From Pseudomonas sp. N3-W (lineage in GTDB: Bacteria > Pseudomonadota > Gammaproteobacteria > Pseudomonadales > Pseudomonadaceae), in the NCBI RefSeq assembly GCF_024970185.1, contig NZ_CP103965.1:6157001-6221000 (forward strand): a DNA stretch of 64,000 nucleotides, read 5' to 3'. The position numbers and the translations under genes are program-made. Below the pieces are notes generated by a model. That model saw only the letters and a program-made list of their open reading frames with translations. It was not told the DNA's origin and made no database searches. Positions 26,623 to 38,470 of this stretch are shown one piece after another; the stretch's first letter is position 1; every line of letters starts with the position of its first letter.

Positions 26623-27786
26623 TCAGGCCTTGGCCCGGCTTTCCAGGACTTCAACGGCTGGCAACACCTTGCCTTCGACAAATTCGAGGAACGCGCCACC
26701 ACCGGTAGAAATGTAGGAGATCTGATCAGCCACGCCATATTTGTCGATGGCCGCCAGGGTGTCGCCGCCGCCGGCGATGGAGAACGCCGAGCTGTCGGCA
26801 ATCGCATGAGCCAGCACTTTGGTGCCGTTGCCGAACTGGTCGAATTCAAACACGCCCACCGGGCCGTTCCACAGGATGGTCTTGGACGACTTCAGCAGTT
26901 CGGCGAAATTGGCCGCTGTCTGTGGACCGATGTCCAGGATCATGTCGTCGTCGGCGACGTCGGCGATCAGTTTGACGGTCGCGGTGGCGCTTTCAGCAAA
27001 CTCCTTGGCAACCACCACGTCAACCGGCAATGGCACGCTGACTTTCGCGGCGATTTCGCGGGCGGTGTCCAACAGGTCCGGCTCGTACAGCGATTTGCCC
27101 ACTGGGTGACCAGCAGCCGCCAGGAAGGTGTTGGCAATACCACCACCAACGATCAGCTGATTGCAGATCTGGCTCAGGCTGTTCAGCACATCAAGTTTGG
27201 TCGAGACCTTGGAGCCGGCAACGATGGCGGCCATTGGCTGGGCCGGGGCGCCGAGGGCTTTGCCCAATGCGTCCAGTTCAGCAGCCAGCAGCGGGCCAGC
27301 GGCGGCGACCTTGGCGAACTTGGCCACGCCGTGGGTCGAACCCTCGGCACGGTGAGCCGTGCCGAAGGCGTCCATCACGAACACGTCGCACAGGGCGGCG
27401 TATTGTTTGGCCAGTTCGTCAGCGTTCTTTTTCTCGCCCTTGTTGAAGCGCACGTTTTCGAACAGCACGATGTCGCCGGCCTTGACGTCAACGCCGCCCA
27501 GGTAGTCGGACACCAGCGGTACTTCGCGGCCCAGGGCCTTGCTCAGGTAGTCGGCAACCGGCTTGAGGCTGTTCTCGGCCGAGAACTCGCCTTCGGTCGG
27601 ACGGCCAAGGTGCGAGCAGACCATCACGGCCGCGCCTTTTTCCAGGGCCAGCTTGATGGTCGGCAGCGAAGCCAGGATACGCGCATCGCTTGTAACCACT
27701 CCGTCCTTGACTGGGACGTTGAGGTCTTCGCGGATCAGTACGCGCTTACCTTGCAGATCGAGGTCGGTCATCTTCAACACGGTCAT
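26623..27786 (-). CDS. pgk: Phosphoglycerate kinase
   Basis: 387 residues, the usual length. N-lobe substrate motif [13 protein letters not shown], then the 3-phosphoglycerate contact CSHLGRPT; C-lobe nucleotide motif [15 protein letters not shown] and the [13 protein letters not shown] loop. Catalyses ATP-linked interconversion of 3-phosphoglycerate and 1,3-bisphosphoglycerate. ATG 27786 gives the family N-terminus [15 protein letters not shown]; an ATG three codons upstream is less likely. Forty bases downstream of epd. Confidence 0.97.
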   Translation of the reverse strand: MTVLKMTDLDLQGKRVLIREDLNVPVKDGVVTSDARILASLPTIKLALEKGAAVMVCSHLGRPTEGEFSAENSLKPVADYLSKALGREVPLVSDYLGGVDVKAGDIVLFENVRFNKGEKKNADELAKQYAALCDVFVMDAFGTAHRAEGSTHGVAKFAKVAAAGPLLAAELDALGKALGAPAQPMAAIVAGSKVSTKLDVLNSLSQICNQLIVGGGIANTFLAAAGHPVGKSLYEPDLLDTAREIAAKVSVPLPVDVVVAKEFAESATATVKLIADVADDDMILDIGPQTAANFAELLKSSKTILWNGPVGVFEFDQFGNGTKVLAHAIADSSAFSIAGGGDTLAAIDKYGVADQISYISTGGGAFLEFVEGKVLPAVEVLESRAKA

Positions 27787-27826
27787 GGGTCGCAATTCCT
27801 GGATGCTTTGTTTTAGAGAGCAGCTT

Positions 27827-28888
27827 TTAGAGAACAGGTTTTGATTGGGGTGCAGCTATTTGCAGATAGTGTTCTGCAACGTCCAGCATTCGGTTGGCAA
27901 AGCCCCATTCGTTGTCGAACCAGGCCAGGATGTTCACCAGCCTTGGGCCGGAAACACGGGTCTGACTGGCATCGACAATGGCCGAATGTGGGTCGTGGTT
28001 GAAATCACAACTGGCGTGCGGCAACTCGGTGTAGGCCAGCAGGCCTTTGAGCGGGCCGCTGGTGGCAGCCTCGCGCAGGATCCGGTTGACTTCGCTCGCG
28101 TTGGTGTCGCTCACGGTCTGCATCGTGATGTCGAGGCAGGACACGTTGACCGTCGGCACCCTTACCGCTTTGGCCTGGATACGCCCGGCAAGTTCCGGCA
28201 GCAAACGCTCGATGCCACGGGCCAGACCGGTGGACACCGGGATCACCGACTGGAACGCCGAACGGGTGCGGCGCAGGTCTTCATGGTGATACGCGTCGAT
28301 CACCGGCTGATCGTTCATCGCCGAGTGGATGGTGGTAATCGACACGTATTCCAGACCAATGGCCTGGTCCAGCAGGCGCAACAGCGGCACGCCGCAGTTG
28401 GTGGTGCAGGACGCGTTGGACACCAACAATTCATCGCCGGTCAGGCAATCCTGATTCACGCCGTAGACGATGGTGGCGTCGACATCCGCCTCGCTGGCCA
28501 TCGGCTGGGAGAACAATACCCGTGGCGCGCCGGCGTCGAGGAACCGCTGGCCATCTTCACGGGTGTGATAAGCGCCGGAGCACTCCAGCACCAGATCGAC
28601 GTCCAGCGACGCCCAATCGATGCCTTCGGGGATAGCACTGCGCAGGACCTTCACGCAGTTGCCATTAATATGCAGACAATCGTCTTCGACCCGCACTTCG
28701 CCGGGAAACCGGCCGTGGGTAGAGTCAAAACGTGTCAGGTATTCGATGCTGGCCATGTCGGCCAGGTCATTGATCGCGACAATTTCAAACCCGGCCTTCT
28801 CGCCTCGCTCAAACAAAGCACGCAAGACGCAACGACCAATCCGGCCGTAGCCGTTGAGTGCAACTTTGTAGGGACGCGGTTGAGGCAT
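27827..28888 (-). CDS. epd: D-erythrose-4-phosphate dehydrogenase
   Basis: 353 residues, GAPDH superfamily. NAD-binding [17 protein letters not shown] and the catalytic SNASCTTNC (Cys nucleophile) are intact. The Epd-type features rather than glycolytic GAPDH are the tkt-epd-pgk-fba gene order and the family signature [24 protein letters not shown]. Epd oxidises erythrose 4-phosphate to 4-phosphoerythronate for pyridoxal phosphate synthesis. Downstream of tkt, whose product supplies erythrose 4-phosphate, with a REPIN in the 151-base gap. Confidence 0.93.
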   Translation of the reverse strand: MPQPRPYKVALNGYGRIGRCVLRALFERGEKAGFEIVAINDLADMASIEYLTRFDSTHGRFPGEVRVEDDCLHINGNCVKVLRSAIPEGIDWASLDVDLVLECSGAYHTREDGQRFLDAGAPRVLFSQPMASEADVDATIVYGVNQDCLTGDELLVSNASCTTNCGVPLLRLLDQAIGLEYVSITTIHSAMNDQPVIDAYHHEDLRRTRSAFQSVIPVSTGLARGIERLLPELAGRIQAKAVRVPTVNVSCLDITMQTVSDTNASEVNRILREAATSGPLKGLLAYTELPHASCDFNHDPHSAIVDASQTRVSGPRLVNILAWFDNEWGFANRMLDVAEHYLQIAAPQSKPVL

Positions 28889-28943
28889 GGGGTTCTCGAT
28901 TACCGTGGTGAATCCGTCAGTGCTGCGGTGAATGTTCTATTGC

Positions 28944-29010
28944 CATCGCGGGCAAGCCCGCTCCCACATGAGACCGTGATCCCCTGTGGGAGCGGGCTTG
29001 CCCGCGATAG
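28944..29010. repeat. REPIN between tkt and epd
   Basis: CATCGCGGGCAAGCCCGCTC(CCACA) and the inverted (TGTGGGA)GCGGGCTTGCCCGCGATAG with about 20 bases between. Both arms are of the GGGC type and nearly identical, so this copy looks young. Confidence 0.9.
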
Positions 29011-29039
29011 CGTCAGAACAGGCAATACATCACCCGGAC

Positions 29040-31037
29040 TTAGTCTTCCAGCAGTTCTTCAGCCTGGCCCAGGATGTTTTCCAGGGTGAAGCCGAACTCT
29101 TCGAACAAGGCAGGCGCAGGCGCCGACTCGCCGAAGGTGGTCATGCCAATGACGCGACCTTCCAGGCCGACGTATTTGTACCAGAAGTCCACATGAGCGG
29201 CTTCGATAGCAATACGGGCGCTGACCTGCAACGGCAGGACCGCTTGCTTGTAGCCGGCGTCCTGGGCATCGAACACGCTGGTGCAAGGCATCGAAACAAC
29301 GCGCACCTTGCGACCCTGCTCGGTCAGCTTGTCGTAAGCCTGAACGGCCAGGCCAACTTCCGAACCGGTGGAGATCAGGATCAGCTCAGGCTCGCCTGCA
29401 CAGTCCTTCAACACGTAACCGCCACGGGCGATGTCGGCGATCTGGCCGGCGTCGCGAGTCTGGTGCTGCAGGTTCTGACGGGAGAAGATCAGCGCCGAAG
29501 GGCCGTCCTTGCGCTCGATCGCCAGTTTCCAGCAAACCGCCGATTCAACGGCATCGGCTGGGCGCCAGGTGTCGAGGTTAGGGGTGCTGCGCAGGCTGGT
29601 CAGTTGCTCGACCGGCTGGTGCGTCGGGCCGTCTTCGCCCAGACCGATGGAGTCGTGGGTGTAGACGAACACCACGCGCTTCTTCATCAGCGCGGCCATG
29701 CGTACGGCGTTGCGGGCGTATTCCATGAACATCAGGAAGGTCGCGCCGTAAGGCACCAGGCCGCCGTGCAGGGTTACGCCGTTCATGATCGCGCTCATGC
29801 CGAACTCGCGAACACCGTAATGCACGTAGTTGCCACCGGCGTTGTCGGCCGTGATGCTCTGGCAGCCCTTCCACAGGGTCAGGTTGGAACCGGCCAGGTC
29901 AGCCGAACCGCCAAACAGTTCAGGCAACAGTGGACCGAAGGCATTCAGGGCGTTCTGGCTGGCTTTGCGACTGGCGATGGTTTCGCCCTTGGCTGCGACT
30001 TCAGCGATGTAAGCCTGGGCTTTTTCATCGAAGTCAGCTGGCAGATCGCCGCCGAGGCGACGGACCAGTTCGTTGGCCAGGTCAGGGAAAGCGGCGGAGT
30101 AGGCAGCGAAACGCTGGTCCCACTCGGCTTCGACCGCGCGGCCTGCTTCCTTGGCGTCCCACTCGGCATAGATGTCAGCCGGGATTTCGAATGGACCGTA
30201 GTTCCAGTTCAGTGCCTTGCGGGTCAAGGCGATTTCCGCGTCACCCAACGGGGCGCCGTGGCAGTCTTCTTTACCCTGCTTGTTCGGCGAACCGAAACCG
30301 ATGGTGGTCTTGCAGCAGATCAGCGTCGGCTGAGCGCTTTTGCGAGCGGTTTCGATTGCAGTCTTGATTTCTTCCGGGTCGTGACCGTCAACGTTGCGGA
30401 TCACCTGCCAGTTGTAGGCTTCGAAACGCTTCGGCGTGTCATCGGTGAACCAGCCTTCGACTTCGCCGTCGATGGAGATGCCGTTGTCATCGTAGAAGGC
30501 GATCAGCTTGCCCAGGCCCAGCGTACCGGCCAGGGAGCCGACTTCGTGGGAAATGCCTTCCATCATGCAGCCATCACCCAGAAACACGTAGGTGTGATGG
30601 TCGACAATGTTGTGGCCAGGACGGTTGAACTGCGCCGCCATGACTTTTTCCGCCAAGGCGAAACCAACAGCGTTGGCCAGGCCCTGACCCAACGGGCCGG
30701 TGGTGGTTTCCACGCCCGGGGTGTAGCCGAATTCCGGGTGGCCCGGGGTACGGCTGTGCAGCTGGCGGAAGTTTTTCAGGTCATCGATCGACAGGTCGTA
30801 GCCGGTCAGGTGCAACACCGAGTAGACCAGCATCGAGCCATGGCCGTTGGACATGATGAAGCGGTCACGGTCGGCGAACGACGGGTTGCTCGGGTTGTGC
30901 TTCATGTAGTCACGCCAAAGCACCTCGGCAATATCCGCCATGCCCATAGGGGCACCGGGATGGCCGCTGTTGGCTTTTTGCACGGCATCCATGCTGAGGG
31001 CACGAATGGCGTTGGCACGCTCACGACGGCTGGGCAT
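29040..31037 (-). CDS. tkt: Transketolase
   Basis: 665 residues, thiamine diphosphate enzyme of the non-oxidative pentose phosphate pathway. TPP motif [32 protein letters not shown] (GDG ... N); N-terminal [21 protein letters not shown]; pyrimidine-domain [19 protein letters not shown]-terminal catalytic [19 protein letters not shown]. Start ATG 31037 preceded by GTAGGAGAAC. First gene of the tkt-epd-pgk run, divergent from the ArsR-type regulator gene. Confidence 0.97.
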   Translation of the reverse strand: MPSRRERANAIRALSMDAVQKANSGHPGAPMGMADIAEVLWRDYMKHNPSNPSFADRDRFIMSNGHGSMLVYSVLHLTGYDLSIDDLKNFRQLHSRTPGHPEFGYTPGVETTTGPLGQGLANAVGFALAEKVMAAQFNRPGHNIVDHHTYVFLGDGCMMEGISHEVGSLAGTLGLGKLIAFYDDNGISIDGEVEGWFTDDTPKRFEAYNWQVIRNVDGHDPEEIKTAIETARKSAQPTLICCKTTIGFGSPNKQGKEDCHGAPLGDAEIALTRKALNWNYGPFEIPADIYAEWDAKEAGRAVEAEWDQRFAAYSAAFPDLANELVRRLGGDLPADFDEKAQAYIAEVAAKGETIASRKASQNALNAFGPLLPELFGGSADLAGSNLTLWKGCQSITADNAGGNYVHYGVREFGMSAIMNGVTLHGGLVPYGATFLMFMEYARNAVRMAALMKKRVVFVYTHDSIGLGEDGPTHQPVEQLTSLRSTPNLDTWRPADAVESAVCWKLAIERKDGPSALIFSRQNLQHQTRDAGQIADIARGGYVLKDCAGEPELILISTGSEVGLAVQAYDKLTEQGRKVRVVSMPCTSVFDAQDAGYKQAVLPLQVSARIAIEAAHVDFWYKYVGLEGRVIGMTTFGESAPAPALFEEFGFTLENILGQAEELLED

Positions 31038-31244
31038 CGCTGTTCTCCTACGGGTACTGAATCAAGATTGGAAAAATTGAATCGGAAAAAAGGCGAGCAT
31101 TTTCCCTCACCGGGCCGCCTCGGGGCAATGACAGATAGTCATCTGGAGACGTTTTTCCCATGGATAACGGCGGTTTCGGTTGCTGAAACCTTTACGCCGC
31201 ACGTTTGTAGAGTTGACCATCCGGCGAGAAGTGCCATCTATCGA

Positions 31245-31270
31245 GCAATATCAAAACTTTTTGATATTGC
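31245..31270. promoter_or_regulatory. SahR-type operator dyad
   Basis: GCAATATCAAAA, CT, TTTTGATATTGC: perfect 12-base arms. It ends two bases before the -35 box of the regulator gene and lies about 210 bases upstream of tkt. ArsR-family proteins bind such AT-rich dyads, so autoregulation by the neighbouring protein is the simplest reading. Confidence 0.72.
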
Positions 31271-31272
31271 CC

Positions 31273-31301
31273 TTGCAGGCTTTTCGGACCGTCACTAGAC
31301 T
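31273..31301 (+). promoter_or_regulatory. Sigma-70 promoter of the ArsR-type regulator
   Basis: TTGCAG (31273-31278), 17 bases, TAGACT (31296-31301). The predicted start of transcription would be within one to four bases of the ATG at 31311. Confidence 0.6.
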
Positions 31302-31310
31302 GCTGGCCTT

Positions 31311-32306
31311 ATGAATTTACGCGTGCCTTCCATTCGACATGACGATTGCGACGAGCTGGCAGCCCTGTGCAAGGCCGGCGGTGATCCTCTGCGTTTGAAT
31401 GTTTTGCGCGCGCTGGCCAACGATTCGTTCGGCGTACTGGAACTGGCACAGATCTTCGGCATGGGTCAGTCCGGCATGAGTCATCACCTGAAGGTCTTGG
31501 CCCAGGCCGACCTGGTGGCGACGCGCCGCGAAGGCAACGCGATTTTCTATCGTCGCGCCCTGCCCCACACCGAATTGCTGGGCGGCAAGCTGCACGCTGC
31601 GCTGCTCGAAGAAGTGGACGACCTGACGTTGCCTGCCGATGTGCAGTCGCGGATCGCTCAGGTTCACGCGCAACGAGCAGCGGCCAGCCAGGACTTTTTC
31701 TCACGGGTGGCGGAGAAGTTTCGCGCCCAGCAAGACTTGATCGCCGGCCTGGCGCAATACCGCGAAAGCGTGGTGGCGCTGCTCGACAAGTTAAGTTTCG
31801 GTGACGGCGCCACCGCCATTGAAGTCGGCCCCGGTGATGGCAGTTTTCTGCCGGAACTGGCGCACCGCTTCACGCAGGTGACGGCACTGGATAACAGCCC
31901 GGCGATGCTTGAACTGGCACGTCAGGTCTGTGTACGCGAAGCACTGACTAACGTCAGCCTGCAATTGGCCGATGCATTGAATGCTGTAAGCCTCAAGGCA
32001 GACTGCGTAGTACTGAACATGGTATTGCACCATTTCGCCGCACCCGCCGAAGCGCTCAAGCACATGGCCGGGCTGCTGCAACCGGGCGGTAGCCTGCTCG
32101 TGACAGAGTTATGTAGCCACAACCAGAGTTGGGCCAGGGAGGCCTGCGGTGATCTATGGTTGGGGTTTGAACAGGACGATTTGGCCCGTTGGGCCACCGC
32201 TGCGGGACTCGTTCCCGGGGAAAGCCTCTATGTGGGCTTACGTAATGGTTTCCAGATTCAGGTCCGCCATTTTCAGCGACCGGCTGGCGACACACACCAT
32301 CGGTAA
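31311..32306 (+). CDS. sahR: ArsR-family regulator fused to a SAM-dependent methyltransferase fold (SahR type)
   Basis: 331 residues. ArsR winged helix about 15-95 (LRLNVLRALANDSFGVLELAQIFGMGQSGMSHHLKVLAQADLVATRREGNAIFY); methyltransferase domain about 140-315 with motif I AIEVGPGDGSFLPEL. This fusion next to metK is the hallmark of SahR, known in proteobacteria as an S-adenosylhomocysteine-responsive repressor of SAM-cycle genes; the SAH-sensing role here is by family. No Shine-Dalgarno precedes the ATG, and the promoter places the transcript start almost at it, so the message may be leaderless. Eighteen bases upstream of metK, probably one operon. Confidence 0.85.
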   Translation: MNLRVPSIRHDDCDELAALCKAGGDPLRLNVLRALANDSFGVLELAQIFGMGQSGMSHHLKVLAQADLVATRREGNAIFYRRALPHTELLGGKLHAALLEEVDDLTLPADVQSRIAQVHAQRAAASQDFFSRVAEKFRAQQDLIAGLAQYRESVVALLDKLSFGDGATAIEVGPGDGSFLPELAHRFTQVTALDNSPAMLELARQVCVREALTNVSLQLADALNAVSLKADCVVLNMVLHHFAAPAEALKHMAGLLQPGGSLLVTELCSHNQSWAREACGDLWLGFEQDDLARWATAAGLVPGESLYVGLRNGFQIQVRHFQRPAGDTHHR

Positions 32307-32324
32307 ATTCAGGAAAACATTGAG

Positions 32325-33515
32325 ATGAGCGAATACTCCCTCTTCACCTCCGAGTCCGTGTCCGAAGGACATCCGGACAAAATCGCCGACCAGATTTCCG
32401 ATGCGGTGCTGGACGCCATCATTGCTGAAGACAAGTTCGCCCGTGTGGCGTGCGAAACACTGGTGAAAACCGGCGTGGCAATCATTGCCGGCGAAGTCAC
32501 CACCTCGGCCTGGGTCGATCTGGAAGACATCGTTCGTAACGTGATTCTCGACATCGGCTACACCAGCTCCGACGTCGGCTTCGACGGCGCGACCTGCGGC
32601 GTGATGAACATCATCGGCAAGCAGTCCCCTGACATCAACCAGGGTGTTGACCGCGCCAAACCTGAAGATCAGGGCGCTGGCGACCAGGGCCTGATGTTCG
32701 GCTACGCCAGCAATGAAACCGACGTGCTGATGCCAGCACCGATCACCTTCTCGCACCAACTGGTTCACCGCCAGGCCGAAGCCCGTAAATCCGGCCTGCT
32801 GCCTTGGCTGCGTCCGGACGCCAAGTCGCAAGTGACCTGCCGCTACGAAGGCGGCAAGGTTGTCGGTATCGACGCCGTTGTACTGTCGACCCAGCACAAC
32901 CCTGAAGTGTCGTACAAAGACCTGCGCGAAGGCGTGATGGAGCTGATCGTCAAGCACGTACTGCCTGCCGAACTGCTGACCAAGGACACCCAGTTCCACA
33001 TCAACCCGACTGGCCAGTTCATCATCGGCGGCCCGGTTGGCGACTGCGGCCTGACCGGTCGCAAGATCATCGTCGACAGCTACGGCGGCATGGCCCGTCA
33101 CGGCGGCGGCGCGTTCTCCGGTAAAGATCCATCGAAGGTTGACCGCTCGGCGGCCTACGCCGGTCGTTACGTGGCCAAGAACATCGTGGCTGCCGGCCTG
33201 GCCGAGCGCTGCGAAATTCAGGTTTCCTACGCTATCGGTGTAGCCCAGCCTACGTCGATCTCGCTGAACACCTTCGGCACCGGCAAGATCAGCGACGACA
33301 AGATCGTCAAACTGGTCCGCGAAGTGTTCGACCTGCGTCCATACGCGATCACCACCATGCTCGACCTGCTGCACCCGATGTACCGCGAAACCGCGGCATA
33401 CGGCCACTTCGGCCGCACGCCTGAAACCAAGACCGTTGGTGACGATACGTTCACCACGTTCACCTGGGAAAAAACCGACCGCGCTGACGCCCTGCGTTCT
33501 GCTGCCGGCCTGTAA
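32325..33515 (+). CDS. metK: S-adenosylmethionine synthetase
   Basis: 396 residues, methionine + ATP to SAM. Signatures: [21 protein letters not shown], the [12 protein letters not shown] loop, and [23 protein letters not shown]. Cytoplasmic tetramer in the family. Eighteen bases downstream of the SahR-type gene and followed by a strong terminator, so the two form a closed operon; repression by SAH would match its role in the cycle. Confidence 0.98.
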   Translation: MSEYSLFTSESVSEGHPDKIADQISDAVLDAIIAEDKFARVACETLVKTGVAIIAGEVTTSAWVDLEDIVRNVILDIGYTSSDVGFDGATCGVMNIIGKQSPDINQGVDRAKPEDQGAGDQGLMFGYASNETDVLMPAPITFSHQLVHRQAEARKSGLLPWLRPDAKSQVTCRYEGGKVVGIDAVVLSTQHNPEVSYKDLREGVMELIVKHVLPAELLTKDTQFHINPTGQFIIGGPVGDCGLTGRKIIVDSYGGMARHGGGAFSGKDPSKVDRSAAYAGRYVAKNIVAAGLAERCEIQVSYAIGVAQPTSISLNTFGTGKISDDKIVKLVREVFDLRPYAITTMLDLLHPMYRETAAYGHFGRTPETKTVGDDTFTTFTWEKTDRADALRSAAGL

Positions 33516-33533
33516 GACTTCCCTGGCGGTACC

Positions 33534-33568
33534 AAAAGCCCCGCACGGCTCGCCGTGCGGGGCTTTTT
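33534..33568 (+). terminator. Intrinsic terminator after metK
   Basis: AAAAGCCCCGCACGGC, TC, GCCGTGCGGGGCTTTTT, 18 bases after the stop. Perfect stem with a U tract. Confidence 0.95.
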
Positions 33569-33597
33569 ATTGGCTGGCGTTCGAGGCCGTGTCGCGG

Positions 33598-33678
33598 CCT
33601 TCGCGAGCAGGCTCGCTCCCACAGTGGAGTGTGAACGGCACAGTTCCAATGTGGAAGCGAGCCTGCTCGCGAAGAGGC
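33598..33678. repeat. REPIN after metK
   Basis: CCTTCGCGAGCAGGCTCGCT(CCCACA) ... (TGTGGA)AGCGAGCCTGCTCGCGAAG; the right arm carries A for G at one place. Confidence 0.88.
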
Positions 33679-33761
33679 CAGATCAGCCAACCGAAATACC
33701 CGGCAAAACACCCAACCCTCGCATCCGGCAATGCTGACCTAGCCTCCAAATACCCCAATGA

Positions 33762-35462
<1,701 letters not shown>

Positions 35463-35552
35463 CGCCTGACCTGACCGGGAACCCAAAGGTGGCAATGCGC
35501 TCAAACAGCCCATCGCCACATCGACCCGATTGCCTTTTCATCTGGAGCTTTT

Positions 35553-35948
35553 ATGAAATTTCTTTCACCGCTCGTCCTGTTGACCCTTTGCAGCGTGATG
35601 GCGACCCCACTGATGGCCGCCGAAGACGCCCCGGGGCTGACCGGCTGCGCCGCCAAGAAACAAGGCATCGTCAATCAGATCGAATTGGCCAAGGCCCACG
35701 GCAACGCCGACCAGCAGGCCGGCCTGGAAAAAGCCCTGAGCGAAATTACCGATCATTGCACTGATGCGTCCCTGAAGAAGGAACGGGAAAACAAGGTGCT
35801 CGACGCCAAGCACGACGTCAGCCAGCGCCAGGCAGATCTGGACAAGGCCATGAAAAAGGGCGACGCCGACAAGATCAACAAACGCAAAGACAAACTCGCC
35901 GAGTCCCGCAAGCAATTGCAGGACGCGCTGGATGAGCTGGACAAATAA
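35553..35948 (+). CDS. DUF1090 periplasmic protein (YqjC-like)
   Basis: 131 residues: signal peptide MKFLSPLVLLTLCSVMATPLMA, then GCAAKKQGIVNQIELAKAHGN and a highly charged helical stretch rich in Lys, Asp and Gln (about 70-131) likely to form a coiled coil. Two cysteines (CAAK and DHCTD) may pair in the periplasm. Matches the DUF1090/YqjC family; function unknown. Ribosome site GGAGC before the ATG. Ninety bases after ligB, probably separate. Confidence 0.85.
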   Translation: MKFLSPLVLLTLCSVMATPLMAAEDAPGLTGCAAKKQGIVNQIELAKAHGNADQQAGLEKALSEITDHCTDASLKKERENKVLDAKHDVSQRQADLDKAMKKGDADKINKRKDKLAESRKQLQDALDELDK

Positions 35949-35967
35949 GGCTCGACACGGAACAAAA

Positions 35968-36081
35968 GTGGCGAGGGAGCTTGCTCCCGCTGGGCTACGA
36001 AGTAGCCCCAAACCGGTAATTGCGCAGTATGGGTACTTCGCGATTGCTGCGCAGCCGAGCGGGAGCAAGCTCCCTCGCTAC
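35968..36081. repeat. REPIN, GTGGCGAGGGAGC class
   Basis: GTGGCGAGGGAGCTTGCTCC and GGAGCAAGCTCCCTCGCTAC arms around about 70 bases, with inner GCTGGGCTACGAAG and TGCGCAGCCGAGC. Same class as the copy at 5808. It separates two convergent genes. Confidence 0.88.
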
Positions 36082-36088
36082 AAACGAA

Positions 36089-36538
36089 TCAATGATCCCG
36101 AAATTGTTTATGGCACGCACTGCAGGCATCTTCGACTTTCTGCACGGCCGGCCCGAGGTTGCTGGCCTGGTAAGGCTGAACCTTGCTGGCAATCACCAGG
36201 TCACCGGTGGCGGCTTCAAGGGTGCGGGCCATTTCCTGAAAACGTGCCTGCTGCTGCCACACGGAGTCCTTGGCACTGGTGTGATCTTCTTCACGCACCT
36301 GCGGGAAATGTTTCCACGGCTCATGGGACAGCGCATCAAGCTTCACTGCGCCGTCAGCAAATTTGCCGCCGTCAAACGGAATACGGCCACGCAACATGCC
36401 GCCCAGGTCCTCGCCGGTCTTGAGCATCTGCTTGAAGATCGCCTTGCGCTGACCCAGGGGAGAATTGGGATCAACGCCGCCGCAGGCGGACAAGGTCAGG
36501 CAGGCCAGCAATACAACAGAAAGTCTTTTAAGAGTCAT
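36089..36538 (-). CDS. Cytochrome c'-like lipoprotein
   Basis: 149 residues. Lipoprotein signal MTLKRLSVVLLACLTLSACGG (acylated Cys19). A four-helix-bundle type sequence ends with the haem site CSACH at 139-143 ten residues from the C-terminus, the position typical of class II cytochromes c (c'). Probably a haem protein anchored on the periplasmic side; whether it carries electrons or binds NO is unknown. Convergent with the DUF1090 gene. Confidence 0.85.
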   Translation of the reverse strand: MTLKRLSVVLLACLTLSACGGVDPNSPLGQRKAIFKQMLKTGEDLGGMLRGRIPFDGGKFADGAVKLDALSHEPWKHFPQVREEDHTSAKDSVWQQQARFQEMARTLEAATGDLVIASKVQPYQASNLGPAVQKVEDACSACHKQFRDH

Positions 36539-36666
36539 GGTGGCTTCAGGTCACGGGAGACGGCGGCCAGTATCCTCGTGTCATCGGCAAAGACCAATAG
36601 CCCTATTAATAATATGGGTTGCTTGAGCGCATGGAGCACTCGGGCAACCGTCCAAGGAATTACTCC

Positions 36667-37851
36667 ATGAACAGCCGTTTCAAGGCCTGGCGTCATCACC
36701 TCGCCTGGACCCTGCCGATGGTAGCCGTGCTCGCGGGCTGCACCGGTGGCGATAACAACAAACCAAAAACCCATGCCCTGGCCACTTACAGCAGCGCGAC
36801 CTGGGAAGCATTGCCGACGGTGTCCGACGACGACCTGCTCGCCGGTTTCGGCTCCTGGCGTAGTGCCTGCACCCGGCTCAAGGCCGACCCGGTCTGGGGC
36901 ACGACCTGCGCGGCAGCGGCCAACGTCCCGCAAACCGCCGGCGAGATTCGCGGTTTTCTCAAGCAGAATCTCGACGTCTATGGCCTGCGCGCCGCCAACG
37001 ACAATCCCGACGGATTGATTACCGGCTACTACGAACCGGTCTATCCCGGCAGCCTGACCCAGACCGACGTGGCGAACATCCCGGTGTATGGCGTGCCCGA
37101 TGACATGATCATCGTCGCGCTGGACAGCATCTACCCGGAACTCAAGGGCAAACGCCTTCGCGGCCGACTTGAAGGCCGTGTACTTAAGCCCTATGACGAT
37201 GCGGCGACCATCGAAACCAAAGGGGTCAATGCGCCCGTCGTTGCTTGGCTGACCGATCCGATGAACCTGCAGTTCCTGCAGATCCAGGGTTCCGGTCGCA
37301 TTCAGCTCGACGATGGCCGACAACTGCGAATCGCTTATGCCGACCAGAACGGCCACCCTTATCGTCCCATCGGCCGCTGGCTGGTGGAACAGGGTGAGTT
37401 GAAGAAAGAAGACGTGACCATGGGCGCCATCAGCGCTTGGGCCAAGGCCAATCCGTCGCGCATTCCCGAGCTGTTGGGCAGCAACCCAAGCTACGTGTTC
37501 TTCACCCGCAACCCGGACAGCAACGAAGGGCCACGGGGTTCGCTGAACGTGCCGTTGACTGCCGGCTACAGCGCGGCGGTGGACCGCAAGGTGATTCCGC
37601 TCGGGAGCTTGTTGTGGTTATCGACCACCAAACCGGACGGCACGGCATTGGTTCGCCCAGTGGCGGCTCAAGACACGGGCGGCGCGATTGCCGGCGAAGT
37701 GCGTGCGGACTTGTTCTGGGGCACCGGCGATGCGGCCGGGCAACTGGCCGGGGACATGAAACAGCAGGGGCAGATCTGGATGTTGTGGCCTAAAGGTGCA
37801 GCGCTGCCGCAAGTGCCTCAGGTGGCGGATGCGGTGAAGACCAATCCTTAA
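36667..37851 (+). CDS. mltA: Membrane-bound lytic murein transglycosylase A
   Basis: 394 residues. Lipoprotein signal with VAVLAGC (Cys25). MltA domain about 110-270 (YGLRAANDNPDGLITGYYEPVYPGSL ... MNLQFLQIQGSGRIQLDDGR) and 3D domain about 295-385 with the catalytic-site motif AAQDTGGAIAGEVRADLFWG. Cleaves the MurNAc-GlcNAc bond to the 1,6-anhydro form. ATG 36667 gives the correct signal peptide; the open frame reaches 36619 without a ribosome site. Divergent from the cytochrome c'-like gene. Confidence 0.95.
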   Translation: MNSRFKAWRHHLAWTLPMVAVLAGCTGGDNNKPKTHALATYSSATWEALPTVSDDDLLAGFGSWRSACTRLKADPVWGTTCAAAANVPQTAGEIRGFLKQNLDVYGLRAANDNPDGLITGYYEPVYPGSLTQTDVANIPVYGVPDDMIIVALDSIYPELKGKRLRGRLEGRVLKPYDDAATIETKGVNAPVVAWLTDPMNLQFLQIQGSGRIQLDDGRQLRIAYADQNGHPYRPIGRWLVEQGELKKEDVTMGAISAWAKANPSRIPELLGSNPSYVFFTRNPDSNEGPRGSLNVPLTAGYSAAVDRKVIPLGSLLWLSTTKPDGTALVRPVAAQDTGGAIAGEVRADLFWGTGDAAGQLAGDMKQQGQIWMLWPKGAALPQVPQVADAVKTNP

Positions 37852-37872
37852 GCCTGCGGTGGCTGATAGATA

Positions 37873-38002
37873 GCCTTCGCGAGCAAGTCGAACGTCGCAC
37901 CGCCGCTCCCACATTAGATTCCTGTCGAACACCCAATTTGTGTTCACTGAAGGTCCGCTGTGGGAGCGGCGGTGCGACGATTCGACGTGCTCGCGAAGAG
38001 GC
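37873..38002. repeat. REPIN with the extended (GTCGAATCGTCGCACCG) arms
   Basis: Both arms carry a 16-17 base insert between GCGAGCA and CCGCTCCCAC: GTCGAACGTCGCACCG at left, CGGTGCGACGATTCGAC at right. Outer and inner flanks match the ordinary GCGAGC REPINs. Occupies the gap between mltA and the MAPEG gene. Confidence 0.85.
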
Positions 38003-38036
38003 CGGGTTGAGCAGCATGAATTCTGGCTAAAACCGC

Positions 38037-38420
38037 TCAGATCGACACAAAGAAGAAACTGGCAATCAACCCCATTCCCACAAACCACACCAGCGACCGC
38101 AAGATCGCCCAGTCCGCCAGATAGCAGATGATGTACAACAGCCGACTGGTGATAAACAGAACGGCCAGCACATTGACCGTCACCAACTGCGCCGTGCCCA
38201 CCAGATGCGCGACGATCACCGCCGCCGCAAACGCAGGGGTCACTTCGAAGCTGTTGATCTGCGCGGCATAGGCACGCTTGGCCACACCTTGAACCGAATC
38301 CTGAAAACTGCGTGGATCATGATTGTCCTTCAGCCTGAACCCACCACTGGTCTTGGCCACACCCGTACACAAATACGGCAGGAAAATCGCGATCAAAATG
38401 CACCACAGAGCAACCGTCAT
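38037..38420 (-). CDS. MAPEG-family membrane protein
   Basis: 127 residues with four hydrophobic segments (about 5-22, 58-76, 80-97, 108-125). The loop RLKDNHDPRSFQDSVQGVAKRAYAAQINSFEVTPAFAAAVI, with conserved Arg, Ala and Asn residues, is the MAPEG signature (membrane-associated glutathione and eicosanoid metabolism proteins). Substrate unknown for bacterial members of this subgroup. Converges on mltA. Confidence 0.85.
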   Translation of the reverse strand: MTVALWCILIAIFLPYLCTGVAKTSGGFRLKDNHDPRSFQDSVQGVAKRAYAAQINSFEVTPAFAAAVIVAHLVGTAQLVTVNVLAVLFITSRLLYIICYLADWAILRSLVWFVGMGLIASFFFVSI

Positions 38421-38470
38421 AAAGCAATCCCTTCTTCAAGTTTTAGAAAATCGAGTGCCGTTGCAGGCGG

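Noticed and set aside
28986..31298. 770-codon open frame on the plus strand opposite tkt
   Set aside because: Antisense to a complete transketolase; no ribosome site or family motif, and it begins inside a REPIN.
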